DNA from: Alphaproteobacteria bacterium
GTDB taxonomy: Bacteria > Pseudomonadota > Alphaproteobacteria > Rhodobacterales > Rhodobacteraceae
Assembly: GCA_030431485.1 (NCBI GenBank)
Contig: JAUIIR010000051.1
Coordinates: forward strand, 1 to 32,467
Direction: 5' to 3'
DNA length: 32,467 bases
The notes under the pieces are model-generated. The model was not told where the DNA came from. It saw only the letters and a program-made list of their open reading frames with translations, and did not search any database. A program made the position numbers and the translations under genes. How positions within the stretch are numbered: the first letter of the stretch is position 1; each line of letters begins with the position of its first letter. Below, one piece after another: positions 8,680-16,939 of the stretch.

Positions 8680-9702
8680 ATGGGCTACAGAGTCGTCGTT
8701 GCAGGCGCCACCGGTAATGTGGGCCGCGAAATGCTGAATATTCTGGACGAGCGCCAGTTCCCCGTTGACGAGATCGCCGCGCTTGCGTCGCGCCGGTCGC
8801 TGGGCACGGAGGTCAGCTTTGGCGACAAGACGCTGAAGACACAGGATCTCGACACGTTCGATTTCACGGGATGGGATTTTGCCCTGTTCGCAGTCGGCTC
8901 GGAAGCGACCAAGAAATACGCACCGATCGCTGCGAAAGCGGGCTGCGTTGTGATCGACAACTCGTCGCTCTATCGCTACGATCCCGACGTGCCGCTGATC
9001 GTTCCCGAAGTGAACGCGCAGGCGATCCACGGCTATTCCAAAAAGAACATCATCGCCAACCCGAACTGCTCGACCGCGCAGATGGTTGTGGCGCTTAAGC
9101 CCTTGCATGACCGCGCGCGCATCAAGCGCGTTGTCGTCAGCACGTACCAGTCGGTGTCCGGCTCCGGAAAAGAGGCGATTGACGAACTTTGGGATCAGAC
9201 CAAGTCGGTCTACAACCCGACGGATGATTACCAGCGCAAGGTCTACCCCAAAGACATCGCGTTCAACGTAATTCCGCATATCGACGTGTTCCTGGAAGAC
9301 GGCTCCACCAAGGAAGAGTGGAAGATGGTCGCCGAGACGAAAAAGATCGTCGATCCGGCGATCAAGGTCACGGCCACCTGCGTGCGCGTTCCTGTGTTTG
9401 TCGGTCACTCCGAGGCAATCAATATCGAATTCGAAGACCACCTCGACGAAGACGAGGCCCGTGACATCCTGCGCGAAGCGCCGGGCATCATGGTCATCGA
9501 CAAGCGTGAAGATGGTGGCTACGTCACGCCCAAAGAATGTGTCGGCGATTACGCGACCTTCATCAGCCGCATCCGCCAGGACAGTACAATCGACAATGGC
9601 ATCAACCTGTGGTGCGTATCAGACAACCTGCGAAAGGGTGCCGCTCTGAACGCCGTGCAGATTGCCGAAGTTCTGGGGCGCGAAGTGCTCAAAAAGGGCT
9701 GA
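8680..9702 (+). CDS. asd: Aspartate-semialdehyde dehydrogenase
   Basis: 340 residues, normal length. It reduces aspartyl-4-phosphate to aspartate semialdehyde with NADPH, the branch point to lysine/diaminopimelate, threonine and methionine. Seen: the N-terminal Rossmann motif VVVAGATGNVGREML, NPNCSTAQM with catalytic Cys130, and the substrate/subunit region around VSGSGKEAIDEL. The start is fixed by an AAAGGAGAG ribosome-binding site 4 bases before the ATG. It is monocistronic as far as can be seen: a 260-base leader region without an evident gene lies upstream (8420-8679), and a strong terminator follows 20 bases downstream. Confidence 0.97.
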   Translation: MGYRVVVAGATGNVGREMLNILDERQFPVDEIAALASRRSLGTEVSFGDKTLKTQDLDTFDFTGWDFALFAVGSEATKKYAPIAAKAGCVVIDNSSLYRYDPDVPLIVPEVNAQAIHGYSKKNIIANPNCSTAQMVVALKPLHDRARIKRVVVSTYQSVSGSGKEAIDELWDQTKSVYNPTDDYQRKVYPKDIAFNVIPHIDVFLEDGSTKEEWKMVAETKKIVDPAIKVTATCVRVPVFVGHSEAINIEFEDHLDEDEARDILREAPGIMVIDKREDGGYVTPKECVGDYATFISRIRQDSTIDNGINLWCVSDNLRKGAALNAVQIAEVLGREVLKKG

Positions 9703-9722
9703 TTTCAATCGAATTTACAGTC

Positions 9723-9751
9723 AAGGCGCCGCATCTTGCGGCGCCTTTTTT
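9723..9751 (+). terminator. Intrinsic terminator of asd
   Basis: The stem AAGGCGCCGC (9723-9732) pairs perfectly with GCGGCGCCTT (9738-9747) around an ATCTT loop, and a run of six T residues starts at 9746. This is a textbook rho-independent terminator located 20 bases after the asd stop codon. Confidence 0.93.
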
Positions 9752-9909
9752 GCGCGGCGTATCCGTATCTGAAAACTATTCAGAACGGGCCGCGCACGCA
9801 CATATGTGACACATTCGGATGTCACTATTCTTCATATTTATGCCTAAAAATGGCTCATCTTAGTCCGTACCCAAAACTACATGTATCGTGTAGAGACGGG
9901 TCGGTTCCA

Positions 9910-10674
9910 ATGTATGACAACTCAATTCCCTTGGTCTACGAAAGCGGCCCGCTTCGGATTCGGTACCTCAAAGGTCAAGGCTCCGACCTCATCGTAAGCT
10001 TCTCCGGCGTCGGCAAGCAGCGCAGTGTCGAGCCACCGCCGGAATTCCCTGCCATCGCATCCGCCGATCATCAGAACCACGTTCTTTTTGTAAGCGACAT
10101 GTCCCGCAGTTGGTTGAACGGCGACGGTATGGCTGACCAGATTCTGCGCTGCATTCAGGCCACCGCCGACCATGTCGATGCGGCCCGTGTGAGCGCGCTT
10201 GGAAACTCGATGGGAGGCACCATGGCGCTTCACCTGTCGCGCTACTTCGATTTCGAAAAGGTCATTGCTTTCACGCCGCAATATTCGGTGCGTTCCGACG
10301 ACGTTCCTGAAGAAGATCGGTGGCACTACTTTCGCAAGCGCATCCACACCTTTCACTTTCCAAAGGTCGAAGAGTTGCGGCCGGAACAGACCAAGTACTT
10401 CATTTTCCACGGTGACGAAGACCTTGAGCTGGCGCATGCGCTGCGCTTTCCAAGAAGGCCCGGCATTTCGCACTTCATTCTGCCGGGGGCTGATCACCGG
10501 CTTGCGTCGGACCTGCACTCAAGCGGCGTGCTTGCTCCGTTGGTCGATAACATTCTGGCCGGAAAAACCCGACGATTCAGACGACAAATTGCCGATCTGG
10601 GCGGCGTTTCAATTGCCCAATACACGCCTGACGCAGACGCGCTGCCGCAATTGGATTTCGCGATTGCAAGCTGA
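9910..10674 (+). CDS. Alpha/beta hydrolase fold protein of unknown substrate
   Basis: 254 residues from the ATG at 9910. The frame is open back to 9736, but that would run into the asd terminator, and the ATG at 9850 has no ribosome-binding site; GAGACGGG lies upstream of 9910. Seen: strand LIVSFSGVG (27-35), nucleophile elbow SALGNSMGG with Ser100, FIFHGDEDLE with Asp169 or Asp171, and GADHRLASD with His196, a complete catalytic-triad layout. There is no signal peptide or membrane segment. The esterase, peptidase or lyase specificity cannot be told. The upstream region 9752-9909 is AT-richer than its surroundings and probably holds the promoter; 10675-10892 downstream shows nothing I can name. 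Confidence 0.78.
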   Translation: MYDNSIPLVYESGPLRIRYLKGQGSDLIVSFSGVGKQRSVEPPPEFPAIASADHQNHVLFVSDMSRSWLNGDGMADQILRCIQATADHVDAARVSALGNSMGGTMALHLSRYFDFEKVIAFTPQYSVRSDDVPEEDRWHYFRKRIHTFHFPKVEELRPEQTKYFIFHGDEDLELAHALRFPRRPGISHFILPGADHRLASDLHSSGVLAPLVDNILAGKTRRFRRQIADLGGVSIAQYTPDADALPQLDFAIAS

Positions 10675-10892
10675 GCTGTCATCCCCGCGGGGCAAGGAGC
10701 TCAACGCGCTCTGCCGGACCGGGCGGACGATGGCGGCCAAACGCGGTTTCGAAGCTAATCCAGAAATCACGGAACCCTTCCGTCTGTTGCGTGTTCTTCA
10801 CACCAATGAGCGGTTCGTTCCGCTGCCCCATTCTTGCCGCAATTGGCTCGCACGCTTTTTGCTTGTGACAGAAACTCGTAAAGGTGCCTCAG

Positions 10893-11219
10893 ATGGCCAT
10901 ACAGTCTGCCCCACTTGACGCCGACCCTTCGTCCGGCATGCCAATCCCTCTCGACAGTGAAACAGCGATGCTGCTTCGAACAGTCCTCCTGCCGCATTTC
11001 GAAAAGGCGACCAGTTGGGGCGATTTGTGTGAACGCCTCGCGTCGAAAGGATACGAAATCACGTTCCGGAACGGCCATCTCGTGATTGAAGATGAGACCG
11101 GACGTCCTGTGTGCACCGGCTCGATGATCGGCTCGCCACTATCCCGACTGGCCGAACGTTTGGGCCGCCCGAAACTGCGCACGGATTGCAACGGCGAAAG
11201 CGCAACGCTGCAACACTGA
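10893..11219 (+). CDS. Small unknown protein, faint resemblance to a relaxase accessory segment
   Basis: 108 residues from the ATG at 10893 (AAAGGTG upstream); an in-frame GTG lies at 10884. I do not recognise a named family. The core has a tryptophan-containing helix (ATSWGDLCERLASKGYEI), a strand (TFRNGHLVIEDETGRPV), then a serine-containing turn and SRLAERLG. This order recalls a segment found in some plasmid relaxases (a W-x-x-L helix, a glycine, 'LV..D..G', a serine pair, 'LE.RLG'), but the match is from memory and weak. There are no mobilisation genes nearby. Its TGA stop abuts the carbonic anhydrase stop with no spacer, forming TGATCA. Confidence 0.65.
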   Translation: MAIQSAPLDADPSSGMPIPLDSETAMLLRTVLLPHFEKATSWGDLCERLASKGYEITFRNGHLVIEDETGRPVCTGSMIGSPLSRLAERLGRPKLRTDCNGESATLQH

Positions 11220-11870
11220 TCAAACCGGGTGAAACGCTCGCGTTTTCGGGTCGAAATACTCCAGCCCGCCCTCGCCAATATCGGTCCAGAGACCATGCAG
11301 CGTGAGCAAATCCTCCTCAACGGCTGAGCGAATGAACGGAAAAGTCATAAGGTTTTCAAGCGATACGATAACCGATTCCTTTTCAAGCGCCCGCACCTGA
11401 CCCTCTGGCGTGTTCATCGCCTTGATCCGCTCATAGCCCGGACGCAAAATATCCATCCACCGCCCGACAAAGCTCGATTGTTCTTCCAGATGCGGAGCAT
11501 TGCCCGAGCACATGTCCAAGCATCCCTGAACACCGCCGCAATTGGAATGCCCCAGCACGATCAGATGCGCGACGTTCAATGCTGTGACGGCGTATTCGAC
11601 GGCCGCTGACGTTCCGTGGTGGTCGCCATCGGGCTCGTAGGGCGGCACCAGATTGGCGATATTTCGGTGGATGAAGAACTCACCCTGATCCGCACCAAAG
11701 ATCGAGGTCACATGGACACGGCTGTCGCAGCACGAAATCACCATCGCGCGCGGCCGCTGACCTTCGGTTGCCAAGCGTTTGTACCAGGCGCGGTTGTCCG
11801 AATAGGTCGTGGCCTTCCAACCCTGATATCGTTGAATAAGATACGCGGGCAGCGGCTTCGCAGCGTTCAT
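11220..11870 (-). CDS. Beta-class carbonic anhydrase
   Basis: 216 residues. It interconverts CO2 and bicarbonate in the cytoplasm using zinc. Seen: ISCCDSRV (Cys47, Asp49, Arg51), HRNIANLVPPY, and LGHSNCGGV with the zinc ligands His108 and Cys111, all diagnostic for the beta class. The length is normal. The ATG at 11870 is preceded by GAGGAT. It is divergent from the Hpt-like gene, with 147 bases between the starts, and convergent with the small unknown gene, meeting it on TGATCA. No bicarbonate transporter or carboxylase is adjacent, so a general anaplerotic role is the default reading. Confidence 0.94.
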   Translation of the reverse strand: MNAAKPLPAYLIQRYQGWKATTYSDNRAWYKRLATEGQRPRAMVISCCDSRVHVTSIFGADQGEFFIHRNIANLVPPYEPDGDHHGTSAAVEYAVTALNVAHLIVLGHSNCGGVQGCLDMCSGNAPHLEEQSSFVGRWMDILRPGYERIKAMNTPEGQVRALEKESVIVSLENLMTFPFIRSAVEEDLLTLHGLWTDIGEGGLEYFDPKTRAFHPV

Positions 11871-12017
11871 GAAATCCTCCGCCTCTCGGGCCGTTTCTCT
11901 TTGCGGGATACGTCGAAATCAAACTGAATTCGAGGGAAAAACCGTCGCGGGCTTACCAAATGGAAACGCGTGTCTGAGATATCTTGCCCCCGGATGGGGT
12001 GAGAAAGGAATAAGACG

Positions 12018-12398
12018 ATGCATGAAATCTCGGTTTTGCATCCGCGCGACACAGCGAATTTTGACGAAACAACCCTTGATGCTCTAAGCCGAGATCTTGG
12101 GTCCGGCGTCGCGGAAAACATCATCTGCCGTGCACTGGAAGACATCGCACAAAGGTTCGTTCAAATTCGCAACGCGTATAGCACCGGAGACCACGGCGCT
12201 TTGCGAAAATCCGTACATGCCGTCAATCCGATTGCAGTTCAGATCGGATTGACGACGCTTGCCCGCATTGGTGGCGATGTTGTGACCTGCATTGATCAGG
12301 CCGATCCCGTGGCGCTGGCTGCAACCCTGTCCCGTTTTTTGCAATTCGGTGACTCTGCGTTGTCCTGCGCTGATCTTGGGATTGATCTCTCGCTCTGA
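12018..12398 (+). CDS. Hpt-like (histidine phosphotransfer) domain protein
   Basis: 126 residues, mostly helical. Residues about 35-120 look like a stand-alone Hpt four-helix bundle: a helix ending in FVQIRNAYSTGD, then LRKSVHAVNPIAVQIGLTTLARIGGDV. This matches the Hpt pattern in which His67 of a helix is followed by small residues and a later Gly-Leu. In canonical Hpt domains the histidine is followed by x-x-K-G; here it reads HAVNP, so the usual lysine and glycine are missing. It may be a divergent phosphotransfer protein or a non-phosphorylated relative. The ATG has AAAGGA about 9 bases upstream. No kinase or receiver gene is in the window. Confidence 0.7.
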   Translation: MHEISVLHPRDTANFDETTLDALSRDLGSGVAENIICRALEDIAQRFVQIRNAYSTGDHGALRKSVHAVNPIAVQIGLTTLARIGGDVVTCIDQADPVALAATLSRFLQFGDSALSCADLGIDLSL

Positions 12399-12458
12399 TT
12401 CCACTTGCAGCGGGTGTCCAAGGGCGTACCCTCTGTCCTGTTGGAGAAGGGGAATTCC

Positions 12459-13844
12459 ATGACCGTTTCACTCGCGCCTGCGGGCACTCAATCTGTGCCT
12501 ATCTACGTTCTTGGGGCTGATGATGTGGCACTCTGGGCTGGTCAGCAAAGCGACCGAGTCCGCACCTGGGTCGAAGCGAGCGCCTTCAAAGGCGGGATTG
12601 GCGCTGCGCTTATGATCCCGGACAAAGCGGGCCACCCAGAAAAGGTGCTTGTGGGCTATGGGACCCCTGCAACCCGCAAGCGCGACCGTTTTGCCCTGGC
12701 TGCCGCACGACCTAAGCTGGCTCCCGGAACCTACCATATCGAATGCGGGATCGACGATGACCAGATCGAACAAGAGACACTGGGCTGGCTGCTCGCAAGT
12801 TACAGCTTTGGTCGCTACCGCGCCAGCACGACAGAGCAACCGACATTGGTCGCTCCGGCGGGTGTAGATGCCGCTCGGATAACGGCTCTGGCTGAAGCGG
12901 AATTCCTGACCCGCGACCTGATCAACACACCCGCCTCAGATATGGGGCCGGAAGAGCTGGAATCTGCGGCGCGCGCTCTGGCCGACAAACACGACGCAAA
13001 GATGACAGTCATCACCGGCGACGCGCTGCTCAAGGCCAACTTCCCGATGATCCACACAGTCGGGCGCGCGTCTGACCGTGCGCCTCGTTTGATTGACATG
13101 TCTTGGGGCAAGAGTGGCCCCAAGCTCACACTGGTGGGCAAAGGCGTGTGCTTCGATACAGGTGGTCTGAACATCAAACCGGGAAGTTCGATGGGTTTGA
13201 TGAAAAAGGACATGGGCGGCGCGGCCAATGTGCTGGGCCTTGCGCATATGATCATGGCCTCCGATCTGGATGTCCGCTTGCGCGTTCTGATCCCGGCGGT
13301 TGAAAACGCGATAAGCGGCAACAGCTTTCGACCGCAGGACATTCTCATGTCACGCAAAGGCCTCACGGTGGAAATCAACAACACCGACGCTGAAGGGCGC
13401 TTGGTCCTAGCTGATGCGCTCACGCTTGGGTCTGAAGACGCGCCTGATCTGATCGTGTCGATGGCAACTCTCACGGGTGCGGCGCGGGTCGCCGTTGGTC
13501 CCGATCTTGCGCCCTATTACACAGATGATGATATTGCGGCGACGTCGCTCGATCTTTCGGCGCGGCGCATGGCTGACCCGGTCTGGCGCATGCCGTTCCA
13601 TGAGCCGTATGAAAGCATGATCGAACCGGGCATTGCCGATCTCGACAACGCGCCCAAAGGTGGCTTTGCCGGGTCAATCACGGCGGCCCTGTTCCTCCGC
13701 AGATTTGTGAACGAACACGACCGCTACATTCATTTCGACATCTACGGCTGGCAACCGACAGCCGCACCCGGTCGGCCGAAAGGCGGTGCCTTGCAGGGCG
13801 CACGCGCGCTGTTTGATGCTTTGCCGGTCTTGCTTGATTTATGA
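12459..13844 (+). CDS. M17 leucyl aminopeptidase family protein
   Basis: 461 residues from the ATG at 12459 (GAGAAGGGG 6 bases upstream); an upstream in-frame TTG at 12405 is less likely. It is a cytoplasmic metallo-aminopeptidase removing N-terminal residues from peptides. Seen: LVGKGVCFDTGGLNIKP (metal-binding Lys228 and Asp233), KKDMGG (Asp251) and the M17 signature NTDAEGRLVLADAL (about 308-321) with its metal-binding Asp and Glu. The N-terminal about 150 residues are the non-catalytic domain typical of the family. It overlaps the NlpC/P60 gene by 4 bases (ATGA), suggesting a joint role in turnover of peptides, possibly cell-wall peptides (inference). Confidence 0.93.
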   Translation: MTVSLAPAGTQSVPIYVLGADDVALWAGQQSDRVRTWVEASAFKGGIGAALMIPDKAGHPEKVLVGYGTPATRKRDRFALAAARPKLAPGTYHIECGIDDDQIEQETLGWLLASYSFGRYRASTTEQPTLVAPAGVDAARITALAEAEFLTRDLINTPASDMGPEELESAARALADKHDAKMTVITGDALLKANFPMIHTVGRASDRAPRLIDMSWGKSGPKLTLVGKGVCFDTGGLNIKPGSSMGLMKKDMGGAANVLGLAHMIMASDLDVRLRVLIPAVENAISGNSFRPQDILMSRKGLTVEINNTDAEGRLVLADALTLGSEDAPDLIVSMATLTGAARVAVGPDLAPYYTDDDIAATSLDLSARRMADPVWRMPFHEPYESMIEPGIADLDNAPKGGFAGSITAALFLRRFVNEHDRYIHFDIYGWQPTAAPGRPKGGALQGARALFDALPVLLDL

Positions 13845-14695
13845 GCGACCGACGATCCCTCTGGTCGAATGGACGGGTCGCGCATTCCAGCTTGATCGGG
13901 CGCTCCGAGGCTGATGCCTACACCGATGGCACGCTTCACCATGTGTCAGAGCCGCCTCTTGCGGCCATATGCAGCGATCCTTCCGGCGAGCGTGATCGCG
14001 AGCTTCTGTGGGGCCAGGGTTTCAACGTGCTCGAGGTCCGCGAGGGCTGGGCTTTTGGCTACTCGATCACCGATGGATATGCGGGCTACATTGACGCGCA
14101 GAGCCTCCAGCCGACCCAGATCCCTGCAACTCATCGCGTATCTGTCAGGCAGACGATGGCGCTGGCCGAGCCAGATTTCAAAGCCACCCGGGCCACACAT
14201 ATCCCACTGTCCCTCGGATCCGAGGTTGCGGTCAAAGAAAGCAATGGCACATGGGCAACGCTCATCGGCGCGTCGCCTGTTCTCTACATCCCAAGCCGCC
14301 ACCTGACACCGCTTGAAACGCGGGCAACCGATCCGGTCTCAGTGGCCGAACTTCTTCTTGGCACACCCTATGTCTGGGGCGGCAATTCAGCTTTCGGCAT
14401 AGACTGTTCCGGCCTTGTGCAGATCGCCTGCCAGGCCTGCGGCCTGTCATGTCCCGGAGACAGCGATCAGCAGATGGCACAATTGGGGGACACTCTCGAC
14501 ACCGGCACACCTGCGCAGCGTGGCGATCTGCTGTTTTGGAAAGGCCATGTCGGCTGGGTGTCCGATCCGGACACGCTTCTGCACGCCAACGCCCATTCCA
14601 TGTCGGTGACATACGAGCCGCTCCAATCTGCTATTCACCGGATCGCGGCACAAGGCGATCCGATCCTCCGTCACGCCCGCTTGACGCCGCTCTGA
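13841..14695 (+). CDS. NlpC/P60 family peptidoglycan endopeptidase
   Basis: 284 residues. The C-terminal NlpC/P60 papain-like domain (about 165-284) has TPYVWGGNSAFGIDCSGLVQ with nucleophile Cys189, GHVGWV with His236, and a third polar residue candidate at His248. The preceding region (about 50-160) contains two beta-rich stretches consistent with bacterial SH3 domains (GFNVLEVREGWAFGYS, and YAGYID as a closing strand). Such enzymes cut the stem peptide between D-Glu and diaminopimelate. There is no signal peptide, which suggests cytoplasmic recycling of muropeptides, as in dipeptidyl-peptidase VI types. It is translationally coupled to the M17 aminopeptidase (4-base overlap), and an MFS gene follows after 36 bases. 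Confidence 0.92.
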   Translation: MSDRRSLWSNGRVAHSSLIGRSEADAYTDGTLHHVSEPPLAAICSDPSGERDRELLWGQGFNVLEVREGWAFGYSITDGYAGYIDAQSLQPTQIPATHRVSVRQTMALAEPDFKATRATHIPLSLGSEVAVKESNGTWATLIGASPVLYIPSRHLTPLETRATDPVSVAELLLGTPYVWGGNSAFGIDCSGLVQIACQACGLSCPGDSDQQMAQLGDTLDTGTPAQRGDLLFWKGHVGWVSDPDTLLHANAHSMSVTYEPLQSAIHRIAAQGDPILRHARLTPL

Positions 14696-14731
14696 TTCCG
14701 GCTCAAATCGCGGCGTCTATCGGAGAAATTC

Positions 14732-15976
14732 ATGCCAGCGCGTGCGTCGATTTTCACGCCTGTCCTCATCGGCGGGTGCATCATAATTCTCGTCTCGTTT
14801 GCGATCCGCGCAAGCTTCGGCGTGTTCCAGATCCCGATTGCCGAGGAATTCGGCTGGCTGCGCGCCGAGTTCTCTCTGGCCATCGCGATCCAGAACCTTG
14901 CTTGGGGCATCGGGCAGCCGCTCTTTGGCGCACTTGCGGAAAAGATCGGGGATCGAAAGGCCATCATCCTCGGCGCGCTCATCTATGCCGCCGGTCTGGT
15001 GCTGTCGTCCTTTGCGGTGACCCCCACGGCGCACCAATTCTACGAAATCCTTGTGGGGTTTGGTGTTGCGGGCACCGGCTTCGGCGTGATCCTTGCCGTC
15101 GTCGGGCGGGCCAGTTCGGATGAAAACCGCTCCATGAGCCTGGCCATTGCAACGGCAGCAGGCAGTGCCGGCCAGATCTTTGGCGCGCCGATGGCGGAAT
15201 GGATGCTGACGCTGATGAGCTGGCAGATGGTGTTCCTCTGGTTCGCCGTCGCAATCCTTGGGGTGCTGATGGTACTGCCTTTCATGCGCTCGCCCACGCC
15301 CCCGGTCAGCCGGGCCGAGCTAGAGGAAAGCATGGGCACGATCCTGATCCGCGCCTTCCGCGATCCGTCCTATACGCTGATTTTCTTGGGCTTCTTCAGC
15401 TGCGGCTACCAGCTTGCCTTCATCACCGCGCATTTCCCGGCTTTCGTGACTGAACTTTGCGGCCCGATTCAACCGGGCGGCGCGCTCTACTCCATCGGCA
15501 TTACATCGACTTCGGCGCTGGGTGCGGTGTCGATTTCGCTGATCGGCCTGATGAACATCGTGGGTACGCTCACCGCCGGATGGGCCGGCAACCGCTGGTC
15601 AAAGAAATACTTGCTCGCCGGTATCTACGCAGGCCGGACGGTCATTGCCGCGCTCTTCATCATGTTCCCGATCACACCCATAACGGTTATCCTGTTCTCG
15701 GCTGCGATGGGGTCGCTTTGGCTCGCCACAGTGCCCCTCACCTCGGGCCTCGTAGCGCATATCTACGGACTGCGCTACATGGGCACGCTCTATGGGATCG
15801 TGTTCTTCAGTCACCAATTGGGCAGCTTCATGGGCGTCTGGCTGGGGGGCCGAATGTACGACGTATACGGCGACTATACGCTGGTTTGGTGGATCGGTGT
15901 CGGTGTCGGCGCTTTCAGCGCGTTGGTGCACCTGCCGATCCGCGAGGAACGCCAGCCCACCCCGCTCGCCGCCTGA
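14732..15976 (+). CDS. Major facilitator superfamily transporter
   Basis: 414 residues with about 12 hydrophobic segments in a 6+6 arrangement. The loop between TM2 and TM3 reads GALAEKIGDRKAIILG, the MFS motif A pattern, and a central cytoplasmic loop lies near residues 190-215. The N-terminal half (ASFGVFQIPIAEEFGWLRAEFSLA) resembles the OFA/monocarboxylate branch of the superfamily. The substrate cannot be deduced. It lies 36 bases after the NlpC/P60 gene in the same direction, so a peptide or amino-acid-like cargo is possible but unsupported. GGAGAAATTC precedes the ATG as a ribosome-binding site. A hairpin follows the stop codon. Confidence 0.9.
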   Translation: MPARASIFTPVLIGGCIIILVSFAIRASFGVFQIPIAEEFGWLRAEFSLAIAIQNLAWGIGQPLFGALAEKIGDRKAIILGALIYAAGLVLSSFAVTPTAHQFYEILVGFGVAGTGFGVILAVVGRASSDENRSMSLAIATAAGSAGQIFGAPMAEWMLTLMSWQMVFLWFAVAILGVLMVLPFMRSPTPPVSRAELEESMGTILIRAFRDPSYTLIFLGFFSCGYQLAFITAHFPAFVTELCGPIQPGGALYSIGITSTSALGAVSISLIGLMNIVGTLTAGWAGNRWSKKYLLAGIYAGRTVIAALFIMFPITPITVILFSAAMGSLWLATVPLTSGLVAHIYGLRYMGTLYGIVFFSHQLGSFMGVWLGGRMYDVYGDYTLVWWIGVGVGAFSALVHLPIREERQPTPLAA

Positions 15977-15992
15977 CGCGTCGACGCATTGC

Positions 15993-16011
15993 CGCCCGGA
16001 CTTACCGGGCG
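15993..16011. terminator. Hairpin between convergent MFS and cyclodeaminase genes
   Basis: CGCCCGG (15993-15999) pairs with CCGGGCG (16005-16011) around a 5-base loop that contains the stop codon of the leftward cyclodeaminase gene. There is no T-tract. It probably helps end the rightward MFS transcript. Confidence 0.5.
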
Positions 16012-16919
16012 CGCCAGCGATCCAGAATGTAGCGGCTGACCATCAGATCCAGATGCGCCCCGCCGCCATTCTTGAACACCGTGATTTCATCCTCTGACTG
16101 GCGCACAAACGCACCCAAATCATAGTAATCCCCCACGATATCGGTCTCTCGGATCACCCCCCGCGCGATCGGGTCCTTGATCTCACCGATATGCCCCACG
16201 GTTGTATCCAGCGAGTCAACGAACAACCGCCCCCGCGTCAGCACGTCATCATCTGCCTCGCGCATATCAGGTCGATATGCCCCGATCAGGTCCACATGCA
16301 TGCCCGGTCGCAACCACGCGCCGTTCAGAACCGGTTCGGTCGACATGGTGGCGCAACTGACGATATCCGCCTGTCCCACCGCTTCGGCCAGATCGGCAAC
16401 CGCAGTGACATGCTCAAACGCATCCGCCAGCTCCTCTGCCTTCGCCCCTGTCCGGTTCCAGATCAGAAACCGCGCGTCTGGGAACGCCGCTGAATAGGCC
16501 TCGACGAGAGACCGCGCCACCGTGCCTGCGCCCACGATCAGGATCACCGCACTGTCCGCTCGCGCCAGCCGCCGCGCCGCCAACAGACTGTCTCCGGCGG
16601 TCTTCCACTTGGTAACGAGGTGGAAATCCACAATCGCCTGTAAAATGCCGCTATCATCAGAATAGAGCGACACACCGCCATTGATCGTCGGCAAACCTTG
16701 TGCCGCCTTGCCGGGAAAGATCGTCGCCGATTTCACCGCCAGCCCCAACCCGTCGATCCATGCCGCCCGGTTCAACAGCGTGTCATCCCCGCGGTAAAGA
16801 AAACTGTCCGCGATCTCGGCTTTCGGCAAGCTGTGCCCTGCCGCCATCGCATCGGTCAGGCCGATCCAGTCCAGATGTGCTTCACCCTCTGCAAAGGGTA
16901 TGATCTCGGGTGTCGTCAT
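16002..16919 (-). CDS. Ornithine cyclodeaminase / mu-crystallin family protein
   Basis: 305 residues from the ATG at 16919, chosen because GAGGGG lies 5 bases upstream; a longer start 15 bases further would bury that site. The family covers NAD(P)-dependent ornithine cyclodeaminase, alanine dehydrogenase and pyrroline-2-carboxylate reductases. Seen: the Rossmann motif LIVGAGTVARSLVEAY, WNRTGAKAEELA after the second strand, the substrate-side LAVKSATIFPGK and HVDLIGAYRPDM. The exact reaction cannot be assigned from sequence. It is the last gene of the leftward operon, 20 bases after the YaiI/YqxD gene. The stop codon sits in a hairpin loop. Confidence 0.88.
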   Translation of the reverse strand: MTTPEIIPFAEGEAHLDWIGLTDAMAAGHSLPKAEIADSFLYRGDDTLLNRAAWIDGLGLAVKSATIFPGKAAQGLPTINGGVSLYSDDSGILQAIVDFHLVTKWKTAGDSLLAARRLARADSAVILIVGAGTVARSLVEAYSAAFPDARFLIWNRTGAKAEELADAFEHVTAVADLAEAVGQADIVSCATMSTEPVLNGAWLRPGMHVDLIGAYRPDMREADDDVLTRGRLFVDSLDTTVGHIGEIKDPIARGVIRETDIVGDYYDLGAFVRQSEDEITVFKNGGGAHLDLMVSRYILDRWRAR

Positions 16920-16939
16920 CGCTGCCCCTCGCATAAGTC

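Noticed and set aside
8503-9441. 312-codon frame antisense to asd
   Set aside because: asd is unambiguous, with ribosome-binding site, Cys motif and terminator. The reverse frame is a codon-bias shadow.
10199-10918. 239-codon frame overlapping the small alpha/beta hydrolase and running past its stop
   Set aside because: The overlapped frame carries the catalytic motifs; the shifted frame has none. The part beyond 10675 has no start or motif of its own, and I saw no evidence of a frameshifted extension.
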